NCBI RefSeq assembly: GCF_905171765.1
Contig: NC_053392.1
Span: 370,803,442-370,867,441, forward strand
Source of the DNA: Bufo bufo
Taxonomy: Eukaryota > Chordata > Amphibia > Anura > Bufonidae
Length of the DNA: 64,000 nt
Direction: 5' to 3'
Shown: piece after piece, positions 44,730-56,740 of the stretch
Position numbering within the stretch: position 1 is the first letter of the stretch
How the letters are laid out: every line of letters begins with the position of its first letter
Notes under the pieces: model-generated
What the model was told of the DNA's origin: nothing
Database searches by the model: none
Seen by the model: only the letters and a program-made list of their open reading frames with translations
Program-made: the position numbers and the translations under genes

Positions 44730-46010
44730 CAGTGCTTGAAGTGGGCCGGAACGCGGCGGTACTCAGTACCGCCACTTCCAAAAATTGCCCTGGAGAGTAC
44801 CAGCACCTCTCCGTGCGCCCAGTACGTGGGTTTCCGGTACCGGAGCGCAGCGGAGAGCTGGCAGTATCTCCTCCCTAATGTCGTTGGCTGGGCAGCTAGT
44901 GGAGGGGGGCGGGTCGTTGCAGAGTACGGCTCAGGCTGGCGCAGGCAGGGAGTTGACCTCACGTTAGGTGACGTCAACTCCTTCCCGCGCGCCTGTGACT
45001 GAGGAGCGATCAGTGCGGCGACCAGTGACTGGTCCTCCTTGGAGTCAGGAGTCGGACGGTGCAGCAAAGAACATCGACTTTGCTTTGGAATCCAACTTCT
45101 GAAGAGTACTGGTGAGTGACAGGCACCCCCCCCTCCCCCCACACACATTAGTTCCTCTCTGTACCAGTACCCCCCCCCCCCCTGGCAGGGGGGTACTGGT
45201 ACAGAGAGGAATTAATGTGTGTGATGAGGGGGGGGGGGGGGGTCTGATGTGCAGGGGGGTACTGGTACAGAGAGGAACGAATGTGCGGTGGTGGGGGGGG
45301 GGGTACTGGTACATAGAGGAACTAATATATATGTGTCTGATGGGTGGGTCTGATGTGTAGGGGGCCCCTGCACATCAGACCCCCCCATCACACACATATA
45401 TATTAGTTCCTCTATGTACCAGGACCCCCCCCCACCACCGCACATTCGTTCCTCTCTGTACCAGTACCCCCCTGCACATCAGACCCCCCCCCCCCCCCCC
45501 CTCATCACACACATTAGTTCCTCTCTTTACCAGTACCCCCCCCCCCCCCACCACCACCACACATTAGTGCCTCTCTGTACCAGTACCCCTCTGCACATCA
45601 GACCCTCCATCACACACATATATATTAGTTCCTCTATGTACCAGTACCCCCCCCCCCCACCACCGCACATTCGTTCCTCTCTGAACCAGTACCCCCCTGC
45701 ACATCAGACCCCCCCCTCATCACACACACACACACATTAATTCCTCTCTGTACCAGTACCCCCCTGGCAGGGGGGTACTGGTACAGAGAGGAATTAATGT
45801 GTGTGTGTGTGAGGAGTGGGGGGGGGGGGGTCTGATGTGCAGGGGGGTACTGGTACAGAGAGGAACGAATGTGCGGTGGTGGGGGGGGGGGTACTGGTAC
45901 ATAGAGGAACTAATATATATGTGTGTGATGGGGGGGTCTGATGTGCAGGGGGGGGGAGCACCGGCGCCTAATAGAGTACCGGCACCTCTTTTGGCCCACT
46001 TAAAGCACTG
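44730..46010. mobile_element. hAT MITE nested in the 3' UTR region of H1
   Basis: Ends CAGTGCTTGAAGTGGGCC and GGCCCACTTAAAGCACTG, with perfect 8-bp duplications GCTGACAT (44722-44729, 46011-46018). Inside, 45115-45960 is an inverted tandem array of a unit with GTACTGGTACAGAGAGGAA next to long G/C runs. The many open frames here are compositional. Confidence 0.85.
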
Positions 46011-46400
46011 GCTGACATGAAGCCAGATTCTTTGCTATGGCATGAAGAGACTGATTCTCTGCTGACGTGAAGCCAGATTCTCTGCTATGGGACCTCTGTC
46101 CAATTGATATTGGGTCATTTTTATTTTTTTAATTTTTATTTTAATTCATTTCCCTATCCACATTTGTTTGCAGGGGATTTACCTACATGTTGCTGCCTTT
46201 TGCAGCCCTCTAGCTCTTTCCTGGGTTGTTTTACAGCCTTTTTAGTGCCCAAAAGTTCGGGTCCCCTTTGACTTCAATGGGGTTCGGGTTCGGGACGAAG
46301 TTCGGTTCGGGTTCGGATCCCGAACCCGAACATTTCCGGGAAGTTCGGCCGAATTTCTCGAACCTGAAGATCCAGGTGTTCGCTCAACTCTAATCTTCAG

Positions 46401-47260
46401 CAGTTTTCTATTCATGGCACAAAATATCAGCTAAACCTTCCCAATTTGTCATGAAAGGCCAACAATCTAATGTGTTTGGGGACAACAGTACTGTCCATAA
46501 TTTGAAAGAAGAATCGAGCATTCAGGATTTCAACTTACCCCAGAAATTAAACCATGGTCAGTAGTAGTATTTCCTTATTGAAATGAACATCTACAAATAA
46601 ACATGCACATTGCCATATTTACACCCTACAGGTCTTTATGTGTTTTTCTTAGTCAAAAGTGGATCCCATAGAGTAGAATTTGGGTGTCTAATATGGGGTC
46701 TATATGAATTTGAGTGCTGATTTGTGATCTGTATGAATTAGGGATCTGATCTGAGGGCTTTTTTGAGGTATGAATAATTTCAAGGATGGTTTGGGATCTA
46801 GTCTGTGCTCTTTATGAATCTGTGGTGTGATCTGGTGACTGTATTCATTTTGGGGTTCAGGTATCACTGTCTGAATCTCCTGGGCCCTACTGCAAAATCT
46901 ATAACAGGCCCACATGTACCATGCGCCATTATTAATACTGGTGTCTTATATATAAAAAGGGTGCTGCATACCCTGGCCAAAGATGCCTGCTCAGTAAATT
47001 CTGCAGTCTTCAGGAGAAATTGTCATGGTGGTCTGGATGGACTAAATGTAGAAGAAATGGAGAGAGAACAACACAAAAAAGTGGAGGCGTCACATTTGTT
47101 ATGCACATGACTGCTTATTTTAAAATGGAATAAGGCATAACTACTGTTCATGCTGTTACCACTGGTAATTCCGGTAAATCTTTTACGTATATATGTCAAA
47201 ATTGTACCTGTTTAGAAGAAAATACAAACATTATTATACACATGTATATATAACACACAC
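46401..47260. other. Intergenic, no gene recognised
   Basis: AT-rich sequence with no motif or repeat end recognised. It ends at the TA microsatellite (47262-47306). Confidence 0.35.
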
Positions 47261-47261
47261 A

Positions 47262-47267
47262 CATATA

Positions 47268-47306
<39 letters not shown>
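47262..47306. repeat. TA microsatellite
   Basis: An almost pure TA dinucleotide run with one interruption (ACACACACATATATACTATA at its left). Confidence 0.9.
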
Positions 47307-47307
<1 letters not shown>

Positions 47308-47396
47308 CACAAAGAAAGAGCAGCAGCACTACTTGCAGATGAAGCCGGGTGCAAAAAATCCTCTAACCTTAGGCTGTTGGGTCAAATTGTTATAGG

Positions 47397-48735
47397 TATT
47401 TCAAAGAAGAGGCAGCACTCCAGAGTACGATGAAAAAACTACCCGCTTTATTCCCCTGTGCAACGTTTCAACTGCTCATTGCAGTCTTTCTCAAGCATAA
47501 CAATGGTGTCACAGCATTTACATTTATACCCACAATGCTTAGTGGGTCAATTAACAAAGTAATTGACAACAGTATAATCAACAATGTATAAAAACGTGGA
47601 TTACATTAGAATATTTCATGATCATAAGTGAACTCATTTATATAACATGTATGCTGATCACAATCTTAACATACATCGTGCCAATTCATAAAAATCACAA
47701 ATCAATAAACAATGCCAAGTGCATAAAGTGCCTTGTGCTTTGTGCCCAATTATAGTGATCACCTGTGTGTATTAATTACGCGGTCCAAGGCTGCATGGTT
47801 AAAAAACTTACATAGTGGAATGTAACGATGGCAGGCATCTCGGCGTCCCTGAAGCCTCACCGCGCATGCCCGGTATCCTGGATAGCGATGTACACAACGG
47901 GAAGACGCAACCGGAAGTGACGTCAAACCCGATGCGCACACCAGCATACCAGCAGCATCCCGGTGCCACCCCCACAACATGACGGAATGGAGGGCAGTAT
48001 CTCCCTGTTCGGCCTCCCGATCACATGACTATGTCACGTGAATCGTTGCCTGGCAACCAGGAAGCGCTTACCCTCAACACCAGGCAACGATTCACGTGAC
48101 ATAGTCATGTGATCGGGAGGCCGAACAGGGAGATACTGCCCTCCATTCCGTCATGCTGTGGGGGTGGCGCCGGGATGCTGCTAGTATGCTGGTGTGCGCA
48201 TCGGGTTTGACGTCACTTCCGGTTGCGTCTTCCCGTTGTGTACATCGCTATCCAGGATACCGGGCATGCGCGGTGAGGCTTCAGGGACGCCGAGATGCCT
48301 GCCATCGTTACATTCCACTATGTAAGTTTTTTAACCATGCGGCCTTGGACCGCGTAATTAATACACACAGGTGATCACTATAATTGGGCACAAAGCACAA
48401 GGCACTTTATGCACTTGGCATTGTTTATTGATTTGTGATTTTTATGAATTGGCACGATGTATGTTAAGATTGTGATCAGCATACATGTTATATAAATGAG
48501 TTCACTTATGATCATGAAATATTCTAATGTAATCCACGTTTTTATACATTGTTGATTATACTGTTGTCAATTACTTTGTTAATTGACCCACTAAGCATTG
48601 TGGGTATAAATGTAAATGCTGTGACACCATTGTTATGCTTGAGAAAGACTGCAATGAGCAGTTGAAACGTTGCACAGGGGAATAAAGCGGGTCGTTTTTT
48701 CATCGTACTCTGGAGTGCTGCCTCTTCTTTGAAAT
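47397..48735. mobile_element. Palindromic pair of Penelope-like pseudo-LTR ends
   Basis: Two arms of about 657 bases (47397-48053 and 48080-48735) are near-perfect inverted copies around a 26-base spacer. In plus orientation the right arm reads CTTGAGAAAGACTGCAATGA, GAAACGTTGCACAGGGG and ends GGAGTGCTGCCTCTTCTTTG. This is the layout known for Penelope-like element ends (stem-forming GAGAAAG...GAAACGTTGC). Differences between arms are few (for example ATACCAGCAG vs CTAGTATGC near 47945/48185). No reverse transcriptase is present. Confidence 0.65.
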
Positions 48736-49080
48736 ATATATATACACACACACAATATATATTTTTTTTTCTTGATGCACCGTACCACAGTATGTGGTTA
48801 GTGAGTTATGTTTCAAACATCTCAATGAAAAATTCACAAATGCAGTGAGTAAAAAAAAAAAGATAAATAGCACAGAGTTGAGAATGTCATAGATAAATGT
48901 GAGCAATAAATATATACCGTATATATATATATTTATATATATATGTAAATGGAACCTTTTAGAAAATTACATCAATGATTCACATCAAACAGTTACATAA
49001 AGGTTTCCCATGGTGAGGCAGGCTCATTTTAGTCAACATTCTATTCGAGTTGAGAGTACTGTAATATCTACATGAACATA
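48736..49080. repeat. Low-complexity AT-rich stretch
   Basis: Short CA, TA and A/T runs (48738-48775, 48900-48945). No gene. Confidence 0.5.
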
Positions 49081-50117
49081 CACTCACCTAAAGAATTATT
49101 AGGAACACCTGTTCTATTTCTCATTAATGCAATTATCTAGTCAACCAATCACATGGCAGTTGCTTCAATGCATTTAGGGGTGTGGTCCTGGTCAAGACAA
49201 TCTCCTGAACTCCAAACTGAATGTCAGAATGGGAAAGAAAGGTGATTTAAGCAATTTTGAGCGTGGCATGGTTGTTGGTGCCAGACGGGCCGGTCTGAGT
49301 ATTTCACAATCTGCTCAGTTACTGGGATTTTCACGCACAACCATTTCTAGGGTTTACAAAGAATGGTGTGAAAAGGGAAAAACATCCAGTATGCGGCAGT
49401 CCTGTGGGCAAAAATGCCTTGTGGATGCTAGAGGTCAGAGGAGAATGGGCCGACTGATTCAAGCTGATAGAAGAGCAACGTTGACTGAAATAACCACTCA
49501 TTACAACCGAGGTATGCAGCAAAGCATTTGTAAAGCCACAACACGCACAACCTTGAGGCGGATGGGCTACAACAGCAGAAGACTCCACCGGGTACCACTC
49601 ATCTCCACTACAAAAAGGAAAAAGAGGCTACAATTTGCACGAGCTCACCAAAATTGGACTGTTGAAGACTGGAAAAATTTTGCATGGTTTGATGAGTCTC
49701 AATTTCTTCAAATGGTAGAGTCCGAATTTGGCGTAAACAGAATGAGAACATGTATCCATCCTCTGATGGCTACTTCCAGCAGGATAATGCACTATGTCAC
49801 AATTCTCGAATCATTTCAAATTGGTTTCTTGAACATGACAATGAGTTTACTACTAAAATGGCCCCCACAGTCACCAGATCTCAACCCAATAGAGCATCTT
49901 TGGGATGTGGTGGAACGGGAGCTTCGTGCCCTGGATGTGCATCCCTCAAATCTCCATCAACTGCAAGATGCTATCCTATCAATATGGGCCAACATTTCTA
50001 AAGAATGCCATCAGCACCTTGTTGAATCAATGCCACGTAGAATTAAGGCAGTTCTGAAGGCAAAAGGGGCCCAACACCGTATTAGTATGGTGTTCCTAAT
50101 AATTCTTTAGGTGAGTG
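49081..50117 (+). mobile_element. Tc1 element, CACTCACCTAAAG family
   Basis: Terminal inverted repeats CACTCACCTAAAGAATTATT and the matching inverse at 50092-50117, flanked by TA (49079-49080, 50118-50119). The length is 1037, below a full Tc1 because of an internal deletion. The same termini are common in fish Tc1 elements (family knowledge), consistent with wide horizontal spread. Confidence 0.85.
49229..50110 (+). pseudogene. Tc1 transposase with internal deletion and frameshift
   Basis: The frame of 293 codons has an intact N-terminal DNA-binding part (MGKKGDLSNFERGMVVGARR, SISQSAQLLGFSRTTISRVY) and the first catalytic Asp in WFDESQF. After about 49745 the central segment (GGG box) is missing. 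Then the reading switches frame: YPSSDGYFQQDNALCH is in another frame from 49750 and the last part [16 protein letters not shown] returns to the main frame near 49855. It is inactive. Confidence 0.82.
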
Positions 50118-50119
50118 TA

Positions 50120-51001
50120 TAATTTGCATAGTGCAGTTTGGAGTACGCAATGTTTTTTTTTAATTCAATCTGTTGATGTCTCCCTATGAACGTAGAAGAT
50201 ATTTTACAAAGTTTAGGTTTATATTTAATAAAACATTGTAAGGATATCAGAGTGGTAACTAGGCTTTCCTGACCACTGGTCAAAGATTGCTAACCTAGGC
50301 CTGTATCAAAATACCGTAACAATCAAGGAAGAATGGCTTGTTGGTACCCCTTCCCACCTCACCAAGCCCAAGCACCAAAGGCACATGTCCCACTAGACAC
50401 AGTGTTGGACTGACCCACTGAGGGACCTGGGGACCTCCTCTCTTAGTACTTTTGCAGACCTGTTTGTCCCCTGGAGTCACAGGACTAACCCCCTGCAATC
50501 AATTGTATCTGCATCCACAGTTCCCTGCCTCACCATTCAATGCTTTTTTTGTGATGCAGGTGGCATGGGGACAGGTGAATAGTTTTAAACAAAAGCACAG
50601 AACAGGGCACAAAGCATGAAACTTTAAATAAAGGGGGCACATAGCAAGAGGCACAACATGAAGGGGATACAGAACTTTTCAGTATATAAAGATGGCACAG
50701 AGCATTTGGCTCTATCTATAGGAGTCACTGAGCATGAGGCACTACCATTAGGGACACTGCATTTGGCACTATATTCAGTACGTTACACGATTGTATACAG
50801 TGTATGCTGCTATTATATTCAGGGCACAGTGTGTGGCACTAAGAGGAGTTTGTGTTAGTATATAGGGTGTGGATGTGAAGGGTGACGTGAGACATCTGGG
50901 TGACAAACTCTGCCTGGGAGAAGTCACAATGGTGGCCTGAACTGAATAAAAAGAAAAGAGAATAACTATGGTGAAAATGTCACCTTTAAGTCACTAAATG
51001 T
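50120..51001. other. Intergenic, no gene recognised
   Basis: There are short repeats of GGCACAAAGCAT-like words at about 50600-50830, but no clear element. No motif in open frames. Confidence 0.35.
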
Positions 51002-51344
51002 AAGGCTTCATGCAAATGACTGTGTGCAAGCCATGCCAGTGCTGCGGACCACAAATTGCGGTCCACAAAGCATGGGCACAGACTGTGTGCCCATCGTCTG
51101 CAGACATGGACCCATTCACATGGACCCATGCACTACTATTTGCGGTGTGGAGGCACAGACAGGAAACCCACAGAAGTACCCCATAGTGCTTCCGAGAGCT
51201 TCTAATCTGTGCCTCTGTTCCGCACTGCACTGTATCTCTCCCGGATTGCAGACCCATTCAAGTGAATAGGTCCACATCTATGATATGGTGCACGCAGGGG
51301 CCGCAATACAGGAGTGGATTGCCTATGGTCATATGCATGGGACC
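51002..51344. mobile_element. Short MITE
   Basis: The left end AGGCTTCATGCAAATGAC is answered by the inverse AGGTCCCATGCATATGAC at 51327-51344. AAATGT occurs directly outside both ends. Non-coding. Confidence 0.5.
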
Positions 51345-52590
51345 TAAATGTTTATTCTTCCACTGACTGTGTCTGATCAATGCTATAGTCACTTGTATGG
51401 TCTACACTACAGCGTGAAACTACTCCAAGCATACTGTACCTTTTCAACTGTTGAAGACATACTGGGATCTATAGATTCACACTGTACAAACATATGTGGC
51501 ATGTGCTAACCTGACTATGCAAATGGTATCTGTCTGTTCTTCAGCTGGTGCTATATATAATTAATGAGCTTAGTTCTGGTGTTATACTTATGTAATGAGC
51601 TTGATTCTGTTGCTTTGTCTTTGTACCGTGCTTGGTTCTGGTGTTGTATTTATGTAATGAATTAAGTGTTGCACCATTTATATGCTACTACTGTATCTTA
51701 AACCCTTCCCAACCAGCGTCATAATAGTACGGCGCTGCGGGAACTGACTTCCCGACCAGCGCCGTAGTACTACGGCGCGCTGATCGGGCGGGTGCAGGAG
51801 CTGTGCCTGCTCGATCAGCTGCAGGGGACTGGCTGTTCCCGCAGCTGTATGCGCCGGCATTGGTGAAAACACAGATGCCGCTGCATTAACCCTCACTATA
51901 ACGCGGTCAGCGATGACCACGGCATGTGAGGGGTGTGTGGAGGGAGGGAGCTACCTCCCCTTCCCAATCCGGTCCCCGTGCTGCTGTGATGGGGACCTGA
52001 TGACAGGGAAGGCAGCCCGATGCCTTCCACAGGCATCTGGGCTGCCTTCCATGTAAGCCTGTGAGATCCAGCCCCCTGGATGTCACAGGCAGGAAGGCTG
52101 TAAGTGTATTACAGTGTGTAATACACTTACAGCCAATGCATTACAATACAGAAGTATTGTCATGCATTGTACAGGGGATCAGATCCCCAAAAGTTGTGGG
52201 GGGAAAAAATAGTAAAAAAATAAGTTTCAAGTAAAAAAAAGAAAAAGAAAAAAAAAAAAGCATTCTTTTCCCATAATTAGGTAATAAAAAAATTGGAAAA
52301 AATAACAAAAAAACATTAGGTATTGCCACGTCCGTATCGATCTGCTCTATAAAAATATCACAAGATCCACCCTGTCAGGTGAATGTAGTTTTAAAAAATG
52401 GCTGCTTTGGCACCTTTTTTTTTAACCTTCCCTCACAAACAGTGTAATACCAAGTGATCAAAAAGGCGTATTTAGCCCAAAATGGTACCAAACAGTCATC
52501 TCATCCCGCAAAAAATAAGACCCTACCGAAGACTATCGCCCAAAAAATAAAAATAAAAATATGGCTCACAGAAAATGGCAACACAAAAAC
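51345..52590. repeat. Repeat-like intergenic sequence
   Basis: 51715-51780 contains the inverted GTACTACGGCGC and GGCGCTG pieces of a GC-rich repeat with a stem. 52195-52330 is A-rich. No gene. Confidence 0.4.
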
Positions 52591-53250
52591 TTAAAGGGGT
52601 TGACCACTATATACGGTAAGTACTTTCCACTATATAGTGGGAGGTAGGGTAAAAAAGAGTTTCAAACACCAATTCAAGAGAACACATATTCAAAATATCA
52701 TTTTATTATATTCCATAATTACATGGCTGAGATCTGAATTAGCTAAGTAAGTGCCAGCCAGGGGTGGGCAGTGTTACAAAAATGGCAGAATGGGCTGTGC
52801 TCTGCTGTTTCTGTAACTCCTATAGCAGTGTGTCACTCATGAAATAAAGTAAGTGGTTGCCGAGAACCAGCATCATAATCATTGCAGACTAGGCCTTGAA
52901 AAGAGTCAAATCTACCTGAGAAGAGTCCTGGTTATTAATAATCTCCTGCTCTCCTGCCCACCTGCTGATGATTGACCACCTTCTACCTAGTTTTCTCCCT
53001 TTCTCTCTAGCAGAGAACTGCCAATCATCAGCAGATGGGCGAGGAGAGCAGGAGATTATGAATAACCAGGACTCTTCTCAGGTAGATTTGACTCTTTTCA
53101 AGGTCTGGGCTGCAATGATTATGATGCTGGTTCTCAGCAACCACTTACTTTTAGCTCATGAGTGACACACTGTTGAAATCTGTATTTCTGTCACTAAATT
53201 ATGCTGCCCTCAGCGAGGTCAGCATAAAGTTGATGACAGGTTCCCTTTAA
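52591..53250. repeat. Two TTAA MITE ends and an internal palindrome
   Basis: At 52591 a TTAAAGGGGTTGACC end begins. At 53249 TTAA closes a different end (inverse TTAAAGGGAACCTGTCATC). Between them 52826-52975 and 53020-53172 are inverted repeats of each other (GTGTGTCACTCATGA...; GAAGAGTCCTGGTTATTAATA). Parts of two MITEs are probably joined here. Confidence 0.55.
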
Positions 53251-55030
53251 ACACTTTACTATTTGTCTTGTTGGGTTATGATTTTCTCCAGTGTTGGGAC
53301 CACCAGTAAAATTCGTTCTGGGGGCCCACTGTACAGTTACCTGCCAATATGTTACAAGATTATTAATTATAGGGGTCCCCTACAATGACTTCAAGAAGGT
53401 GGGTCCCAGGGGAAAGAGGATACTAACTGTCCTTCCTTTTACCCATATGTCACCTCAGCCACCTGATGCATCTATTATAATAAACTGAGTAGTTTGATAA
53501 ATAATCTACCAAGTTTTTAATAAGTACATAGGCTGGTTGAGATGCTGTATGCTGCCTATCTATATTTTACATAGCCACTAGCATGTGCACATAGAATTAC
53601 AGATCAGCAACAAGACCTGGCTAGACCTAAACTTTTTTGTCACACTACAAAAAGCCTCGGTGATATCAATGTCAATAGGGAATGCTGAATACAGTAGCTT
53701 GAGCTTTACTTCCAAATCGATGCAACCACATGAGTAGCTTGGACGCTAACCTAGACTCAATCACTAGAGATTGAGCATTAATTTTATTGGCAAGAGATTT
53801 TCGTGTTACTTTATAGAGGAAAGAGTAGCTTGGGAATCGCTCTGAAATTCGGGTTAAAAATAAAAAAATCGCAACCTAGTCACTTGTCTACAGCAATTTT
53901 ATCTCTAGTGATTAAATCGCTCCAGCATTACTCACTTGGCTAGATGAGATTTTCAAGCTACTCAGAGCATTCCCTATAGACTGCGATTTCACAGCAGTTT
54001 TATGTATGCGACAGAAAAACATTGTAGAGGCCAAACAGTCTGGCTGCAGTGCGGCTGGCTGCAGTGCGGCTGGCTGCGTGCTTCAGGTTATGCCCAACCA
54101 ATGTCCAAAAAGTTTTCTTTATGGCCGCATTTTTTCACTGATATGTCTGTGGTTCCACTCTGATTCACCATTTTATAGCTTCAGAGAATTGTGGCTCCTT
54201 CTTATATGTAATATTCAAAGAATAAGATAAAGTCTGCAATTAAGCAAATTGATTTTCTACTAGCTTTATTTCAATGATCTTACAAATATGGCATTTTTAT
54301 ACCATTGAAACTGCAAGTAATTGCCTGCTGTGCTGCAATTAAGCTCCAAGTCAATACTGTTCAGACTTAGCTAAGTGGAATATATTGATAACTTGCTAAC
54401 CAAGAATATTGAAAGACATGACACAAACACCTGCTTAAAGACACAGAAGACCAGAGTTGCCCACATCCAACTTTCTCCTGGGGACTCGCATATTTAATAA
54501 AGAATAATGTGAGACTGGACTACTGTATGATGACCAGACTGTCTGCTGTTCTTGAGAACAAGCAAAGCATGGCTAAAACCTGTGGAACGCCAGACATAAA
54601 GTTGGTCTGCTGATGGATTACAGATACTGCCAGTGAATGCTGGGCAACATATGCAGTGCATTTCCACGAAACGGAAATAGCCTCAGAGTTAACAGTAATG
54701 ACATAGTATTGAGAAATTGTTATTTAAGCAATATCAGATATATCTCTAATATTATGTGAAAGGTTTGCCAAGGGTGGACCTTAAGAACAACATCAAGCAG
54801 TAATTTTGCTAGATATTAAGCTGTATTAAAGATCAAACGTGCTAAAAGAATGTTATCATTGCAACTTTTTTGGTGCCGTATTCAGTATCCAACAGCTATA
54901 AAGTGGAATAAATGTCATCAGAAAATAAAAACACCTAGAAAACTTAATGTGATTGAGATGAGTATGACAAAATATAACCTGCTAGTGGTGCTTGGTGAAT
55001 AATCACACAACCAAGGTGGTGCACCCTTTA
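53251..55030. other. Intergenic, no gene recognised
   Basis: A small tandem repeat TGGCTGCAGTGCGGC (about 54042-54076) is the only repeat seen. No splice-flanked frame was recognised. Confidence 0.35.
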
Positions 55031-55096
55031 TTTTAGGTTCTATAGCAGGGTAACATTAATAGTGGGTGGCATCTCCACTTGCTGTCATACAGGCTG

Positions 55097-55279
55097 TCAC
55101 TCTGGCATACGGTTATACAGACGCCGGACATCCTCCTGTTCTATGTCATTCCAAACTCTTTCAACTTGGACCCATAGTTCAGCCAAGGTGGTTGTTGACT
55201 GCTGTGCATGAGAGATCCATCGTCCCATCTAGTCCCAGACATTCTTAATCGGGAAAAGATCTAATGACCGAGCAGGCCA
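55097..55279 (-). pseudogene. Mariner/Tc1 transposase C-terminal relic
   Basis: The minus strand reads WPARSLDLFPIKNVWD, a stop, then MGRWISHAQQSTTTLAEL and EQEDVRRLYNRMPE, the end of a DDE transposase of the Tc1/mariner superfamily. It has one internal stop and the catalytic Glu changed to Lys. Confidence 0.72.
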
Positions 55280-55738
55280 GTGGAGCTACTGGAGACCCTA
55301 AACTGCACATTGTGAAGCATGCCTATTAAGCCCTACCTTCTAATAGGCATACATTATATCAGGTCTAAGCATGACTGTTTGGCCCCTGGCTGCCATAGCA
55401 ACCTCGCACTTGCATCTTGGGGTGCTGACGGAGAGAGAAGCTCCCTCCCTCTGTAACCACTTAGATGCCCATTCCAGTTCCAGCACTGATTGTGGCATCT
55501 AGGGGATTAAACAACCAGGATCAGAGTAATCTCCAACCCAACCATTACAGCAGGGTGACAGGTGTATAATACAGCTGATAGTGATAATGCAGGCATACCT
55601 TCTGAGCAAGCAGTATCACTGCACTGGGGACTACGTACTTTCTTTCCCAAAAAATACCTTGCCTTCCCCTGCTGTTGTTGCCTCCAACTCTTGGACCAGC
55701 ATGTTGTATGGGCCTGTAGGTAGCATGAATAATCACAT

Positions 55739-56269
55739 TTGATAATTGGTTGCACCAAAAGGGGCACAGATGCCCGTGATGAGAACATAGTCCTACCACT
55801 TTACAAATCACTAGTCAGAGCACACATTAAGTACTGTGAACAGTTCTGGGCTCCTGTGAACAAGGCAGACATTGCAGAGCTGGAGAGGGTCCAGAGGAGG
55901 GCAACTAAAGTAATAACTGGAATGGGGCAACTACAGTACCCTGAAAGATTATTAACATTATGGTTATTCACTTTAGAAAAAAGACAACTGAGGGGAGATC
56001 TAATTACTATGTATAAATACATCAGGGGTCAGTACAGAGATCTCTCCCATCATCTATTTATCCCCAGGACTGTGACGAGGGGACATCCTCTGCGTATGGA
56101 AGAAAGAAGTTTTGTACACAAACATAGAAAAGGATTCTATACGGTAAGAGCAGTGAGACTATGGAACTCTCTGCCTGAGGAGGTGGTGATGGTGAGTACA
56201 ATAAAGGAATTCAAGAGGGGCCTGGATGTATTTCTGGAGCGTAATAATATTACAGGCTATAGCTACTAG
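55739..56269 (+). pseudogene. CR1 ORF2 C-terminal domain
   Basis: A 176-codon frame has VLPLYKSLVRAHIKYCEQFW, ELERVQRRATKVITGM, FTLEKRQLRGDLITMYKYI, TVRAVRLWNSLPEEVVMV and EFKRGLDVFLE, the conserved end of CR1 ORF2. The frame is open to its natural stop, but the RT core is absent (5' truncation). Confidence 0.82.
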
Positions 56270-56740
56270 AGAGTGGTCGTTGATCCAATTACTCATATTT
56301 TTATATTGATTGTATATTTTATTCATATACTTTTATCTATGTCAGGACCTTTTAACAGCCAATATTAATATACCATAGTGACATATTATTGTGTGATATA
56401 AATAAACTAGATATTGATTTTGTTCGATATATGACTCCATCTATCAGAGTGCCCATTCACTTTTTATATAATTGATCAACTTGGTGAGTAGGGTGTGGCA
56501 CTAGATTGGAGCACCTAGACATCACCATCACTAGGGTAAGCCGCCCTATACCTTTTTTTCAGTTATTCTGATTGCCTGATTGGAGTCGGGAAGGAATTTT
56601 TCCCCCTTTAAGTGGGGAAAATTGGCTTCTACCTCACAGGTTTTTTTTGCCTTCCTCTGGATCAACTTGCAGGATAACAGGCCGAACTAGATGGACAAAT
56701 GTATTTTTCCGGCCTTATATACTATGCTACATTTACAATT
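55739..56740 (+). mobile_element. CR1 3' half, with an unclassified insertion
   Basis: The CR1 coding end (55742-56269) is followed by an insertion (about 56287-56562) and then the CR1 3' end (GATTGGAGTCGGGAAGGAAT, GGCCGAACTAGATGGACAAA) at 56563-56740. The insertion separates GTCGTTGATCCA from GTTATTCTGATTGCC, which are adjacent in other CR1 copies. It ends CCTTTTTTTCAG, and its family is unknown. Confidence 0.7.

Larger units (their letters stand above)
38951..46392 (+). mobile_element. Complete hAT (Ac-type) transposon H1
   Basis: Terminal inverted repeats TAGGGATGAGCGAAC and GTTCGCTCAACTCTA resemble those of the maize Ac family. They are flanked by ATCTTCAA (38943-38950) and ATCTTCAG (46393-46400), an 8-bp duplication with one change. 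The order is: subterminal TTCGGGTTCGG repeats, 83-bp tandem repeats (39480-39785), about 3.4 copies of a 297-bp repeat (39790-40812), BED-finger transposase (40828-44307), a nested hAT MITE (44730-46010), then the right end. Without the MITE it is about 6.15 kb. A second copy starts at 62413. Confidence 0.92.

Noticed and set aside
45045..46020. Tyr/Pro-rich frames (YQYPPPHH type)
   Set aside because: Artefacts of the mirror-image G/C array in the nested MITE.
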